Source: Monocercomonoides exilis
Lineage: Eukaryota; Preaxostyla; Oxymonadida; Polymastigidae
Assembly (NCBI GenBank): GCA_001643675.2
Contig: LSRY02000068.1
Location: forward strand, 62,001-126,000
Length of the DNA: 64,000 nucleotides
Reading direction: 5' to 3'
The translations under genes were made by a program, and so were the position numbers. This document shows positions 45,135-58,199 of the stretch, in pieces. The stretch's first letter is position 1; every line of letters starts with the position of its first letter. The notes under the pieces were generated by a model. The model was given only the letters and a program-made list of their open reading frames with translations, was not told where the DNA came from and searched no databases.

Positions 45135-48100
45135 TTAGCTATCCGATTGGACAGCTGTCATATCACTTTGTTTTTTCGCCTCCTCCTCGTTTTCCTCAAG
45201 TGGAAGAGACGAAGGGAAAAGACAATTTGCTTTCTCCTCAATTTTCTCTGTCATTCCAATTTCATTGAAGGTTGGATATCCCTCAAACACATTGTCATCA
45301 TCCAGATGCTCATTCAATGCTTCCCTTTCTTGCTCAAAGTGATTGAAACTGGCTGTGCTGCTGAAGCTGACTGACCGCTGGATGGAATGGTTAGCACTTG
45401 ATGAATTGGCGGTCATCTCTTTATGATGCTTTGCATCGGCATCATATTCAGGTGAGGTTGAGTGAGAGAAGTGATGTTTGTGGAATGAATTGCAATTGCT
45501 GAGATGAGGAGAGGAGGAAGAGGAAGATGAAGAAGGGTCTATAACAGGAGATGGTGGCTGAGATATCTGCCTGTCTATTGTTTTCCGTCCCACATTTGTG
45601 AAAGCAGAAGTTGAAGGAGGAGATGAAGAAGGGGAAGAAGTTTTGACTTGTGACTTATCACTTCGTAAATGGTAGATTTCCTCAGAAGTACTCATCCGAG
45701 AAAACAAAGGAAACGCATTATCAGGCTTTTCCTCATCTCCTTTCCATGATTCTGGCTGATATTGCTTTTCTTTTACAGCTCCATTCTTGGCTGAGTAAGT
45801 AGAAGAAGATGCCAATGTTGGTGTTTTTGAGGGAGTGGATGCTTCAAAACTTGCAGGCGAACCAGAAGCTGGCGGAGGCTGTGCCAATGCAACAAACTTC
45901 GGAGAAGAAAGAGGAGAATACTTTTTCAGTTCTCCAGAGCTGCTATTTTTAGTCCCATCGCTGTTATTTTTTCTGACTGCGAGGGAAGATTGGGAAGGAG
46001 GTGGGAGAGGAGGCTTTGGTGATGCAACAGCAGACATCTTTCTGGGGGCGATGATGAGCGACTGAGGGGGAGAGCGGATGAGAGTGGCAGGGACAGAATA
46101 CGAAGAGGAAGACACAGTTGGTGTTGGAGGAGACGAGTGTGCTATTCCTGATGTGTTTGATAGCATTGAATGATAATCAATATCGACTCCTCTCTCATTG
46201 TCAGATGGTGGAATAAGCAATGAGGATGATGAAATCTTCTTCAAAACAGGATATTGCAGGCTTTTCGAGTCTTCGTCCGGAGACTTCTCTTCCTCTTCGA
46301 TTGTTTTGACAGTGTCGCGTCTGAAAGTTGATGGCCCAATCAGCAGCATGTCATTCAAAGAACCAGAACGAGACGGTTTTCTGCTGTTTTCATTTTTGAG
46401 AGGCTTTGCAGCAAAAAGATGTGATTGGGAGTGGGATATATAGTCATTCACAGGCAAGAAAGGAACAGGGGGAGAAGAAGGGAGAGAAACTGTGGAAACA
46501 ACAGGTGTTTGAGGGTAAGAGGTGATCACAGGAGAGTCTGCTGAGAGGGGCTGCAGCATCGGCAGCACATCAGCCACAGGGATGGACATTGGGTCGAGTG
46601 GAAGCATATCTGGCGGGCAGGTCTTGCAAGGGGAAGAACAAGGAGGGAGATGAGTGTCTGGGGTGGAGGCGAACTGGCCAGCAGACTGATGGATCTGGGG
46701 GAGGGAAGGGTTGTGCTCGAAGGTGTCAGAGACCACATTCACAAAGGACACAGAGCGCTGGAAAGAGGGGTGGGTGGTGGAGGAGACGTTGGTGGCATTG
46801 AGGGAGGAGTGGCAGGAGGGGTGAGAGTGGAGCGAGTGGGAAGAAGGGAGAGTGCGAGCGATGGTTGGACTCTGAATGGAATGGGACGAGCGGCGGGAAG
46901 AGAAGGACACCACAGCATCGGGTGAGAAAGGCTGGTCAGCAAAGCTGGAGGATGCAACAAGAGGGACAACAGATCCTGTCTCCATCGCAGCCTCGCTTGA
47001 AGGGGTGGCTATTGGAGTGATCACCATAGAGGACATTGTTGATGGCTCAGGCAGCACAGCAATGACTGGAATGGTTGTGGTGACAGGAGAAGAGTAGAAT
47101 TCTGTGTCGATGAGAGCTGGCTGTGTGGCGTGGCGAGTGTGCTGAGAGAGGAACGAGGAGGAGTTTGAGGCTAAAGAGAAAGCAGATCCGGGGGATGGGA
47201 GAGGAACAGGGGTTGCTTGTGCTTCTGAATTTGAATGTCTACTTGCTGTTAATGTTGATGATGTTGAAGAAGAAGATGCTGATGATATTAACGAAGGTGT
47301 TGAGTCTTCGAGTGATGTTAGCTTTGCTTGCAGGACAGCAACATCAACAGCAGGTGAAAGAGGAGTCAGAGTGGGAGGAGGCACAGAAGAGAATGTTGGC
47401 AGTGTAATCTCTCTAATTGAAGGAGATCTCTGTGTCTTCTGTGATTGTGCATTGTTTGATATATCAGATGAGGTTGTTGAAAGGTTTGGTTGGATGTTTG
47501 AAGGAGAAGATGTTGGCAACACAGCAGCAGAAGAATGAGAGAGAGAAGAAGGATTTAAGACAGATGAAGATGGTGATGATGAAGAGATTGTTGATGATGG
47601 TGGTATATTTGTAATAAGACCAGTCTGAGAAGGCATAACAATCGACACAGCCTGAGGCTGCACAATCACAGGGTGGATGATAGAGGAAGAAGGCAGATGA
47701 GACGGAGACACTACAACAGCTGGGGGTGGAATAACCACAACAGAAGCAGCTGGCTGAGAAGGAGGCTGAGGGAGAGGAACAGCAGGGGGAGAGGCAGAGG
47801 AGGAAGGAGCGGGGGTGTTTGAAGGGTGTTGGCTGTTTGGATGCAGCTGAGCAGGTGTTGAAGCAGCAGATGTGGAAGGAGATTGAATGTGTGGAGGAGT
47901 GAGGATGGCTGTTGAAGCATTGGATATTCCCTTCCCACTCTCTCTTTCAGCACTTTCATGTCTTTCTTGTCTTTCATGTCTCTCTCCTTTTGTTGTATTC
48001 TCCTCTTTTCCAACAGCACGTGACTGCTCAGGATTGGTCTTCACGCTCTTAACAGTCCGCAAGGGAGCAGGTGAGGCAGCAGTGGATGATGCATTTGAGT

Positions 48101-51100
48101 GTGTGGATTGAGGAGCAATGAGAGGAGCAGAAGAAAAAGGAGAGTGTTTAGCTGTCTGAGGAGTGGGGGCATTGGAGGAGGAAGAGGAAGAAGAGGAGAT
48201 GTCTTTGCGGATGACAGAGGCAGAGGCTGTGATGGAGGCAAAAGGGAATGGATTGGAAGAAGGAGGAGAGAGAGGAATGGAAGGTTGTGTGGGTGCTGTA
48301 GATGAGGAGGGTGAGGGAAGAGATGAAGACAATGGAGTTGGATTCTGTGCTTTTGAGGAAGAAATTGAAGAAGAAGAAGACGAGGAGGATGAAGTTGATG
48401 ATGATGACGCAACTGAAGAAGAAATATTCTTGTTGTCCTGTGAAGGAGAAGGAGAAGGAGCCATTGGAGATGATGTGGCTGAGTTGATAGCAGAAGTGAT
48501 GGCAGAAGCTGTGCTTGACTGTGAAGGAGGAGATGAAGAAGTTTGAGAGAGAGAAGGATGAGTGGACGATGATAATGTTGTTGTGGTTGAGACAGGATGT
48601 TTGGAAGGTGTGGCTGATGATGAAGGCAAAGAAGATGAAGAGGAGGAAACAGAAGAAGCAGAAGCAGAAGAAGCAACAATAGAGCAATCAGCAGCTGATG
48701 ACGATGCACTTAATGTGATTGGATGAGCAGAAGGAGATGAAGGCAAGTCGATGCTGGTGACTGTGTCAGGGTCAGGAAGAGAGAGAGGAGGGATGGCAGA
48801 AGAAGAAGGGGCTGTGTCTGGAATGGCTGAAGGGTGGGCGAGTGAGGTGGAAGAAGGGATGTTGAGAGGGAGGGTGTGTGGCTGGGCAGATAGAGAAGAG
48901 GAAGAGGAGGAGTCTGAAGAGAGAGATGAAGAAGAAGATGAAGAGGAAGTTATTGGCATAGCAACAGGAATGGATATAGCCATAGCAGAGTGAGTGTGCT
49001 GAGGGAGAGAGAATGTGATGGAAGGAGAGAGAGAGAGAGATGACTGGTGGTGTTGTGGATGAGAGTGAAGAGGGGGAACATCAGAAGAAGAGGAAGATGA
49101 AGAAGAGGAAGAAGAGGAGGAAGGAGAAGATGAAATTGAAGAAGGAAGGAGAGGAGAAGGTTCGTCTTTGAGAGAAGGATAAAGCAGCTGTCCAGACAGA
49201 ATAGAAGAACAATTGGCATTTGCAGAAGAAGAAGCAGAAGAAGAAGAAGAAGATGCTGCTGCTGCTGATGATGATATTTCATTGTGTTTGTTGTTTGTTC
49301 CTGTTATCGGAGCAGAAGCCATAGGAGAAGAGGTGATGATGATGGGAGGGGGCATAGAAGAGAGAGAAGAGATGGTGGAGAGACTGTCATTGGGCAGCAT
49401 GTGGATATCCTTTGTGGATGGCAATGAAACATCAGACAGTCTCGAAAGGGAAGAGGTGATGCCATCTGAGGAAGAGGATGGAGAACGCATCAGCTGGCGA
49501 CGAGGGGGAGGAGGAGAGGAAGAGGAAGAGGAGGAGGAAGAAGACGGGGAAGAGGAAGAAGTAGATGATGATGACATAGCTGATGTTGTGGTTGTTATAG
49601 TAGTGGTGACTGTGGTTGTTGTGGCTGTTGTGAGAGAAGAAGAAGTGGAAGAGGCAAAGAGAGGGCGGATGTCAGGCACAGCATCGTCAGAGGAAGGATT
49701 CAGCAGAAGAGGAGGAGCAAACCTTCCATTGGAATTGTTCTGTTCTTCTTTCATGAGAAAGAGTGAAGGATCGTCTTGTGTGATGGTGGAGATAGTTTCG
49801 AGTGAGGCAGTGGATGTGACAGAAGCAGGAGAAGGCACAAAAAGAGGAGAGCTGTCAGCAGAAGGAAGAAGAGCATCTATTGTGTGAGGAGGAGATGAGG
49901 AGGAGGAAGAGGAAGAGGAAGAAGAAGGGGTGTTATTGTTGTGGTTGTTGTGGTTGTTGATGTTGTTGATGTTGATGGAAGAGGATAATGGAGAAGATAA
50001 GGGAGAGGAAGAGGAAGAGGAGGAAGTAGAGGAAGGAGAAGAAGAAGATGGGGAAGAAGAAGAAAGAAGAATTGGCTTGTCCATTTGTGGTTTGAGGGGA
50101 ACAAGTTTTGGTTGTGAAAAACAAACAGAAGATAAACGAGAAGAAGAAGATGAAGAGGTAGGGGAGGAAGAAGAAGATGTAGATGATGATGAAGCAGTTG
50201 AAGAGAAAGTGGCTGATAATGAAGCAGAAGAAGCTACATGAGAAGTAAGAGGAGACTGATTAAGCAGAATGGAGGAGTTCGAAGGCGACACGAATGAGCG
50301 AGAAGGTTGTATTTCTGTTGGCACATAGCATTTTGAGTGGGCAGGCAAAGAGGCAATGGAAGTTGGAGTGGAGAGCACTTTCTTCATTCTGTTGGGAGAA
50401 AAACGATCAAATGACTTGAAGCGGTCGATGCTGCGGAAGTAGAAAGAAGAGTCCTTCTCGCCACGGGGTGTGCAGTAGGCAGCGAAGGAGAGGGGGGTGG
50501 GTGCTTCTACCGGTGCTATCTCAGTCAAGTTGTGATGATGATGATGATGATGATGAGAGTGTGTGTGTGTGCGAGTGGATTGATGGCTGCGTTGACTGTG
50601 ATGATGAGTGCGATGGCTGTGCTTGCTGTGCTTTCTCTGTGGAGAACGGGGTGAACGAGGAGAACGGGGTGAACGAGGAGAACGAGGAGAACGAGGAGAA
50701 CGAGGAGAACGAGGAGAACGAGGAGAACGAGGAGAACGAGGAGAACGAGGAGAACGAGGAGAACGAGGAGAACGAGGAGAACGAGGAGAACGAGGAGAAC
50801 GAGGAGAACGAGGTGTGATTGGAGTGAGAGGAGTGCGATGTTTGTGATGGTGATGATGATGATGATTGTGGCGATGATGATGACTTCGTGTTTTTGAGCT
50901 GTTCAGACTTGCTCTGCTGACACAGCTGGCATCACTTGCATTGCTGTGGGTGCTGTTTGTGCTGTTGTGTGTGCGTAGCATATGAACTGGTGTTCCTCCA
51001 TTGAAATAAACGCTGTTATTATTATTGTTATTTGTATTGAAAGAAGATGATGCTGACGATTGAGATGCATTTGAGAGTGGCTGAAGGAGAGGCACCTGAT

Positions 51101-54100
51101 GGAATGTGACTGAAGAGACCTTCTCAACAGATGGCTGGGTGTGGTGATGGGAGAAGAAGAGAGAGGAAGAAGAGGAGGAGGAGGAAGAGGAGGAGGAGGA
51201 AGAAGAAGAAGAAGATGATGATGATGATGAAGTTAGAATGATGTGTGCTTTGTCTATTTCAGAAGAGAGGGAGTTTGAGCGTTGGATGCTGCTGCCATAC
51301 AATGGAGAATATGCGAATGTTAATGTTGGATGAGAACAAGACTCATAAAGTGTCTTTGAGGAAAGAAGAGAAGGGGCATGTGATTGAAGGGTAGAAGAAG
51401 AAGAGGAAGAGGAAGAGGAAGAGGAAGAGGAAGAGGAAGAGGAAGAAGAAGATGATGATGGAGACAATGGTACAGGTGATGAAGACAATACAACTGTTTC
51501 TTTTTCTCTTCTTTCTGAAGAAGAAGAAGAAAGATGAGGATTAGAAGAAAGAAGAATATTCATCTGATTCGAAGCAATTGAAGTTGCAGTGTTGTTCCAG
51601 TTTGCATTCATCGTCTTTCCTTTGATTGAGTTGTGTCTTCTTTTTGTGTCATTTTGTTGAGAAAGAGAAGAAGAAGAAGAAGAAGAAGGGGTTGGATTGT
51701 TGCAGAGGAAGACATATGAAGATGAAGCAGAAGAAGAAGGAGAGGAAGAAGAGGAAGATGAAGGAGTTATGGAAGAAGCAGAAGGAGAAGAGGAAGAAGA
51801 GGAAGAGGCAGAAGGAGGTGGTGAAACAGATGTTGATGATGTTGTTGATGATGATGAAGATGATGCATGTGACTGATAACATTTGAAGTTCGACACAGAG
51901 TGAGAGTGATGTTCATTGATCATGTCTGCATTGCCAGGGGTGTAGAAGAGAGAGTGGCTGGAAAGAGGTGTGAAGAAGGAGCCCAACAACAGCTGTTTGT
52001 GTGTGCGTGTAGCGTCTTCGCTGTGAGAGGCGCCGATGGGAGTGGGTGGATGAAGAGACAGAATATCAGCAGTGGGGAAGACGGAGGTGTTGATGATGGG
52101 GTGGTGAGAGGAGGAAGAGGAAGATGAAGAGGAAGAAGAGGAGGAGGAGGAGGAAGATAAAGAAGAAGTGGAAGATGATGGGAATAAAGAAGGGAAGGCA
52201 AGAGATGAGGCATCTGAAGTAGAAGAAGAAGAAGAAGAAGAAGAAGAAGAAGGGACTAAAGAAGAAACCTGTTGAGGCACAGGAGTCAAAGTGCACACAC
52301 TCACAGAAGAAGAAGAGGAGGAAGAGGAGGAAGAAGAGGAAGATGTTGATAATTCATTTCCTTTTGTTGTCGAAGTAGAATGAAGATCATAACCATCCAA
52401 AGAAGGAGGAGAAGGAGAATGAGAAGAAGAAGAAGAAGAAATAGAAGAAGAAGGTGTCTGTGTGTATGAAAGATAAGCCTTGCAGACAAAGCACGTGGGG
52501 GAGTCGAGGAAGAAAGAGAGGAAAGCATTGAAAGAAGAGAAGGTTCGAATGGCTGGCTTGATCACTGGCTTAGAGGGAGAACGGAAGGAGTTGGTGGGCT
52601 GTGGGCGAGAAATGGGAGAGGAAGAGGAGGAGGAGGATGAAGAAGAGGAAGAGGGAGAAGATGATGATGAAGTGGCTGTTGTGGATGAAGAAGAAGATGA
52701 TGGAGGTGGTGGAGAAGATGATGAAGATGGAGAAGAAGAACGAAGAGCTTGCTGTTGTGTCGTGTTGAGCTGAGCAAGAGGCAGAGTGTCTGTGTCAGTG
52801 AAGGGAAGAGCAGGAGAAGGAGGATTGCGTGACTTGAATGGCTGTGAAGTTGATTGGGGCATATGATGAAATGAGTGGGTGGGTGAAAGAGAAGAAGAAG
52901 AGGAGGAGGAAGAAGAAGAATAAGAAGAAGAAGAAGATGATGATGATGAAGATGATGAAGAGAACACAGGAGCATGCAAGTATTGAGGTGATGTTGAATA
53001 TCCTCCGATTTGGCTGTTGGAGTGGGAAAGAGACTTGTGGTGAGGGGGCAGCACAGAAAGAGAGGCAGAGAAAGAATGAGAGCGTCTGGGGATGGTTGGA
53101 GAAGGAGAAGGCGCATCACTCACGAGACACACAACAGCCACGCCGTGTCTGGGGCAGCTGAGGTCGATGGAGAGCTGAGAGGGGCTGCGGGGGAACTGGA
53201 GGAAGGAGGAGGAGGAGATGGAGGAGGGGGACGGGGAAGAAGAAGAGGGTGAAGAAGAGGAAGAAGAAGAAGAAGAAATAGAAGATGAGGGGGAAGAGGA
53301 AGAAGAGGAGGAGGAAGAAGAAGAAGAAGAGATTGAATTTGTTGGTTTTGGAGAAGAAGGAGCAACCAGTGGCTGTATGAATGGGGGAGGGTAGAATGCA
53401 TATCCCGACACAGCGTCTGGAGAGTGGTGCATCAGATGAGAGGGAGACAAACGGGGTGATGTTTTGAGGTCTAATGAGTGGAAGTACTGTTGTGCCTGCT
53501 GAGTGCTGAGAGCAAGGCCACTGGGCTTGCCATTCTCTGCATGGAACATCATCTGTGAATATGCATCTTTTTGATGGGGTTGAATGTAATGAGCATCTTG
53601 TCTGTCTGTTCTCTCAATTCTCTCTGCTTTCTCGTGTTTATCTCTTCCCTCTTCTCTTGCCTGCTCCTCCTCCACTTCGTGTATGATGGATGGATCCGGA
53701 GTGAATGGGTGTTGGTAGGAGGAGGAGTGCATGAGGGGGCGGCGGGGCACGTAAAGAGGGTTTCTTTGGAAGGAGAAGGGGGAGAAGCTCAAAGGAGATA
53801 TGACACGGGAGAGGAGACGAGGCTGGAGAGGGGTGGGGGCAGGGGAGAGGGAGAGGGCAGAGGAGAAGGAGGAGGACAGAGAACGAGAGGGAGAGATGTG
53901 AGTGGAGAAGAGAGAGTGTTCAGCATATGGCGGAGGGGTGGTGATGAGGGAGATGGCAGATGACTGAGGAGGAAGAGAAGGAAGAGAGGGAACGAAAGGC
54001 TGAGTGGAAGTGGTATCTTCATTGGGCTTTTGAGGAACAATAGAGATTTCTTTATCTGTTTGTTTAATTGTGTCTGATGATGATGATGTTACTGTTGTTG

Positions 54101-57100
54101 TTGTGGATGAATTAGAAGCAGTTTCTTCAGGTTGCACTTTGAGGGGTTCAGGAATGACTGTCTGTTCTGTGAAGCTTGGCTGTATCAACAGCTGGGTTTG
54201 GTTATGCTTTTGTTGGGAATCTGAAGTTGAAGAAGAGGAAGAGGAAGAGGAAGAAGAAGAAGAGGAAGAAGATGATGATGATGAAGCAGGTGTTGAAGTC
54301 AATGCCATCCACTCTGCACTTGCCTGTTTCATATGACTTTGAATGAGCTTTTCATTTTCAGCCATTTTTGCATTTTCATCCTTTTCAATATCTTTCAGCT
54401 CGGATTTATCTTTTCCTTCCTCTTTCTTCTCTTCCTTCTTCTCTTCCTTCTTCTCGTTCTTCCCCTCTGCATCACTCACACCCACACTCATCCCACTCTT
54501 AGTCACACGCGGTGCAGTTGAGTGAGCAGCAGGAGAGACAGAAGAAGAAGAAGAAGAAGCCAATGCCACCCCTTTGAAGTGTGCCTCACACAAATCCAGC
54601 ACATCAAAGAAAGACCCTTCCTTCTCCCTCACAAACGCCTCAAACAATCGCAGCTGCCTCGCAAAGTTCTCATTCGGCCTTGCCAGCCTCCTTCGATGCT
54701 GCACAAACTCCAGCGTCTCCTCAAACCCTGTGCGGTGGAGCAGCATCAGATACGCCACCACCACCGATGCTGAGCGGGATATGCCCTGCTGGCAGTGCAC
54801 CAACACTTTCTTCTGTGTCGTCACAATCGCTGTGTGGATGAAGCGCAATGCCTCACACAGACCAGAGAGAAGATTCGCATCGTGTGTGTCTTCAATACAC
54901 ATGCGGTGGTAGCTCAGTGGCGCTCGCTCTTCTTTCAGTGCCAGCAGCCTCCCTGTTGTCAGCAGCTGCTTCTGCTTCAGCTGGAACTGTCCCATCATCC
55001 GCCTTCTGCGCAGCTCTGAGAGTGACACGCCTTCTCTTGCTCCTTCTGACTCTTCGGACTCTTCTGATTCATTTGATTCATCGGATCCATCGGATTCATC
55101 GGATTCTTCAGACACTTCAGAATGGACTGGCTCATCGGATGCTTCGCTTTCTGTTTCAGCTTCGGAGTCAGAAAAGGATGAAGAGCATAGTGATGATGAT
55201 GATGATAGAGATGAAGCAGAAGAGGAAGATGTTAATGATGAGTTCCCATCATCTGTGCCTTCTTCTACTTCTTCCTCCTCTTTTATTTTCTCCATTCTCA
55301 CAACTTTCTTCAAAGTACCTTCTTCTTTGTCCACACACATCTTTCCTTCAATATCCTCCTCCTCATCCGCTTTCACTCCTTTGAATCCGAATTGATCTTC
55401 CTCACTCTGCTTGAACATGACATGTGCATGCTTCCCTTTCTCCTTCCCCTCCATTGCATTGCCTTCAGACGCAACAAAGTCACATCTGCCTGTGAGTGTG
55501 TCCCCTGTGAAATTAGCACTCCCTTCTCTTCCTCTTTCTTCATCATTAACATTATCATTATTATCATTCTCGTTATCAACAGAAGCAGCAGCAGCAGCAG
55601 TAACAACGACAACAACAGAATTGCCTTGTATCTCCTCTCTTTCCTTCACATCTGCTTCCAATTTGACTGCCCGCTGTGTCTCAACAGGTGTCGAGCACAC
55701 AGAATCCACCAGAGGATCTTCAGAATATGACATCAGCACAGATTGCTCACTCATCTCTGAGGGAAACTCAATCGCAGTCTTTTTGCCACCAATTGTGGAG
55801 GAGCCAATGAACGATGCTGAAATGCTGCCTGTGTGTTCGTCTGCTTTGGATGAATGGGGAAGAAGGGAGTCGTTCTGGTTGCTCCGGATGATTGTGAAGT
55901 GCGTGCTTGATGAGACAGACGTTGGGGATGAGATGCGAATAGAGAGCTCATCGTCGTTGCTCCCGTCTTTTGCACTGCCTGCGATGTTCTCAGACGATGT
56001 TGTGGGTTCCAAACACGAAAGAGGAGAGACTGACTGTTCTGTGAGAATTGCCTCTGTCACAACTGAAATCTCGTCTGTGTCGTCTTTTCTGGATTCCCCT
56101 TCTTTCAATGAATTTTCTGAGCAAATGGATTTTTCTGTGATTTCTTTCTTTTCGTCTGTGAGTTCATCGGGTTTGAGATTGTCACAAAAAAACTTGACGT
56201 TTCTTTCGTTTGTATTGTTTGTGTTTTTGATGTCACAGTCAATTGCTTCGTTGCTGCTGAGTACTTTCACAATGTTTCTTCCTCCTTCATTTCCGATCAT
56301 TACATCATTTCCTCTTTTCTTCTGCCCATCATTTGCATTGAATTCACCACCATCATCGAACTGCCGAATCACAACTTGTGGCATTTCTGTCTCATTCTCC
56401 TTCGCTCCGAGTGTCCGTGGGTGGATGGGCGTGTTGCACGACCGGTCAAAAAGCACTTCCTTTCCAGTCTGTTCATTTGAGCTTCTGTTGCGCCATGTAA
56501 CATTTCCATTGCTGCCTCCCTTCAGAGTATCCCATTCGTCCTCCTTCTTTTGCAATCCTCTTTTTCCTCCTTCTGAAAATCCCTTCTCTTTCTCTCCTCC
56601 TTTCCCATCTGCTCTTTTGCTCCTTTTCTGCCCATTCTCCTTCTCTTCATCGTCTGTGAAACCTTCACTCGAATCCAACAAAGAGCTCAAATGGCTCTCT
56701 CCAAACGACTCTACAGAAGAAGACCCGCTCACGCTACTGCCATTCGTCGAGTTTGGTGTGGCTGAAAGAGGAGGCGGGAGTGTTGGAGATCCGTCGTTCT
56801 CTGCCCTGCGATCAATGAAAATGACATCGTTTCCTCTGGTTGGCTCATAATTGAAAGAAGAAGATGAAGAAGAAGATGATGATGATGAAGGATGAAACGA
56901 AGAGAATGGAGCAACAGTTGACTTTCCGATGGACGAGCCGAGCTTTTGTGTTGAGTTTCTCCGGCTGTGGCGCAAAGCAGGCAGAATCATCTGAGCCGGA
57001 GAGTGTTGCATAAATGAAGAAGAGAAAGACGGGGAAGGAGACAGGAACGTTGGCTGAGGGGTCTGGTGTTGAGGAGAACTTCCGTCTTCAGATGAGATTG

Positions 57101-57934
57101 AAACAGTAGATGCTTCGCACGAAAACGGATCCTGATTGAAGGAGGATGCAACGTGAAACGAAGCTACGGATGATTCGCTGTGTATGTACTCTGGAAACTC
57201 GGAAAACGCACTAACTAGAGACAAATTCCCATAGCTACTCATTGTGCTAGAATCATCATCGTCAACGTCGTTATCTTCTTCTGTATCGCAATGACACCAA
57301 AATTCATCTTTGGCACGAAGAGCTGCTTCTGATTCGTCAAATTGAAAATAGTTTGGAATCTTAAAAATACAATAATATTGATATTATCCATTAAATTAAA
57401 TTCAAAAAAATATCAAAAAAAACTCAAACATCATTCGTGCAATTTACAATATGGCCGATAGATAAATTTGTTAGCCCAACGTAGTTCATTGCAGGAAATC
57501 TTCCAGAAATGAATAAGTCACACGTTATTTCTGTGTTAAAAAAAGTTAACAAAAAATATATAACATTCGAAAAATAGCAAACGAGTTGGATGCTGCGATA
57601 ATGCATTGGTTTCATCTTCCTTTCCACAAGTGCAAAGAAAAGGGTATTCGCGATGAAAATCATCAAATGGAACGTGCACAACAAAATCAATGTTTGGTTG
57701 TGATTTCACCTTATCTGTAAGATTTTGTGACGGAGGAGACCCTTCAAAGCATAGAACAATTTTGGACATCACTTTCATATTCTTAAGTTGGTCAATTGAA
57801 TCTGGTGCGAGATTTTTTGCAGTTTGGATATGACTTTTCATGAACTGTTCAGGACTTCGTAAGTCAATGATTGTCGACTCGCATTCCACAATGACATTGT
57901 AAAGATCGATGATGTCCAGCCGTTGTTCCGTCAT
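45135..57934 (-). CDS. Giant rhodanese plus dual-specificity phosphatase with split catalytic domain (3 exons)
   Basis: Exons are 57934-57583, 57530-57430 and 57359-45135; introns of 52 and 70 bp begin GTTTGC and GTTTGAG. The product has 4,225 residues. Residues 1-115 form a rhodanese-like domain ([20 protein letters not shown]), as in MAP-kinase phosphatases, where it usually docks substrate. The phosphatase domain starts at about 118 ([23 protein letters not shown] joined to IPNYFQFDE). It is then interrupted by about 800 disordered residues and resumes at about 960 with [14 protein letters not shown] (general-acid Asp) and [19 protein letters not shown], with the catalytic Cys at about 1007 (codon 54794-54792). 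[18 protein letters not shown] closes the domain. The rest, over 3,100 residues, is disordered: Ser runs, a Ser-Pro-Arg tandem repeat, and His-rich and Asn-rich stretches. All catalytic residues are present, so it is probably active on phosphotyrosine and phosphothreonine; the target is unknown. Confidence 0.85.
50641..50820 (-). repeat. Nine-base tandem repeat coding a Ser-Pro-Arg array
   Basis: About 18-19 copies of a 9-bp unit (GAGGAGAAC on the plus strand), nearly identical, inside the phosphatase gene. It codes SPR repeated in tandem. His/Ser-rich stretches lie on both sides. Near-perfect copies suggest recent slippage expansion. Each Ser-Pro is a possible proline-directed phosphorylation site. 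Confidence 0.9.
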
Positions 57935-58199
57935 TATGCGACGTTAATCTCTGTAAAGGTCAAGAAAGGAAGAACGTGGTGAAAATAATAAAAATTATTC
58001 TTCAATTGTATTTCTGATCAATGTTTTATTGGTTATAATTTTTGTTTGAAAATGAATACCACAAATTTCAAAAATTAATTGAAAAATTGAATGTATCTGT
58101 GTATTGGTGTTAAATGAGGAATAAAAAAAATGCCCACGTTCTCAGAAATGAAAGTGAATGTGTGTTGCAAATCAGGTTCTTCGCCTCAGATGCGTAAAA

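Noticed and set aside
50641-50820. CRISPR-like array
   Set aside because: 9-bp units without spacers inside a long coding frame in a eukaryote; a coding tandem repeat.
55411-56850. 479-codon plus-strand frame
   Set aside because: It is antisense to the phosphatase insert, has Ser/Phe-rich composition from the complement of biased codons, and shows no family motif.
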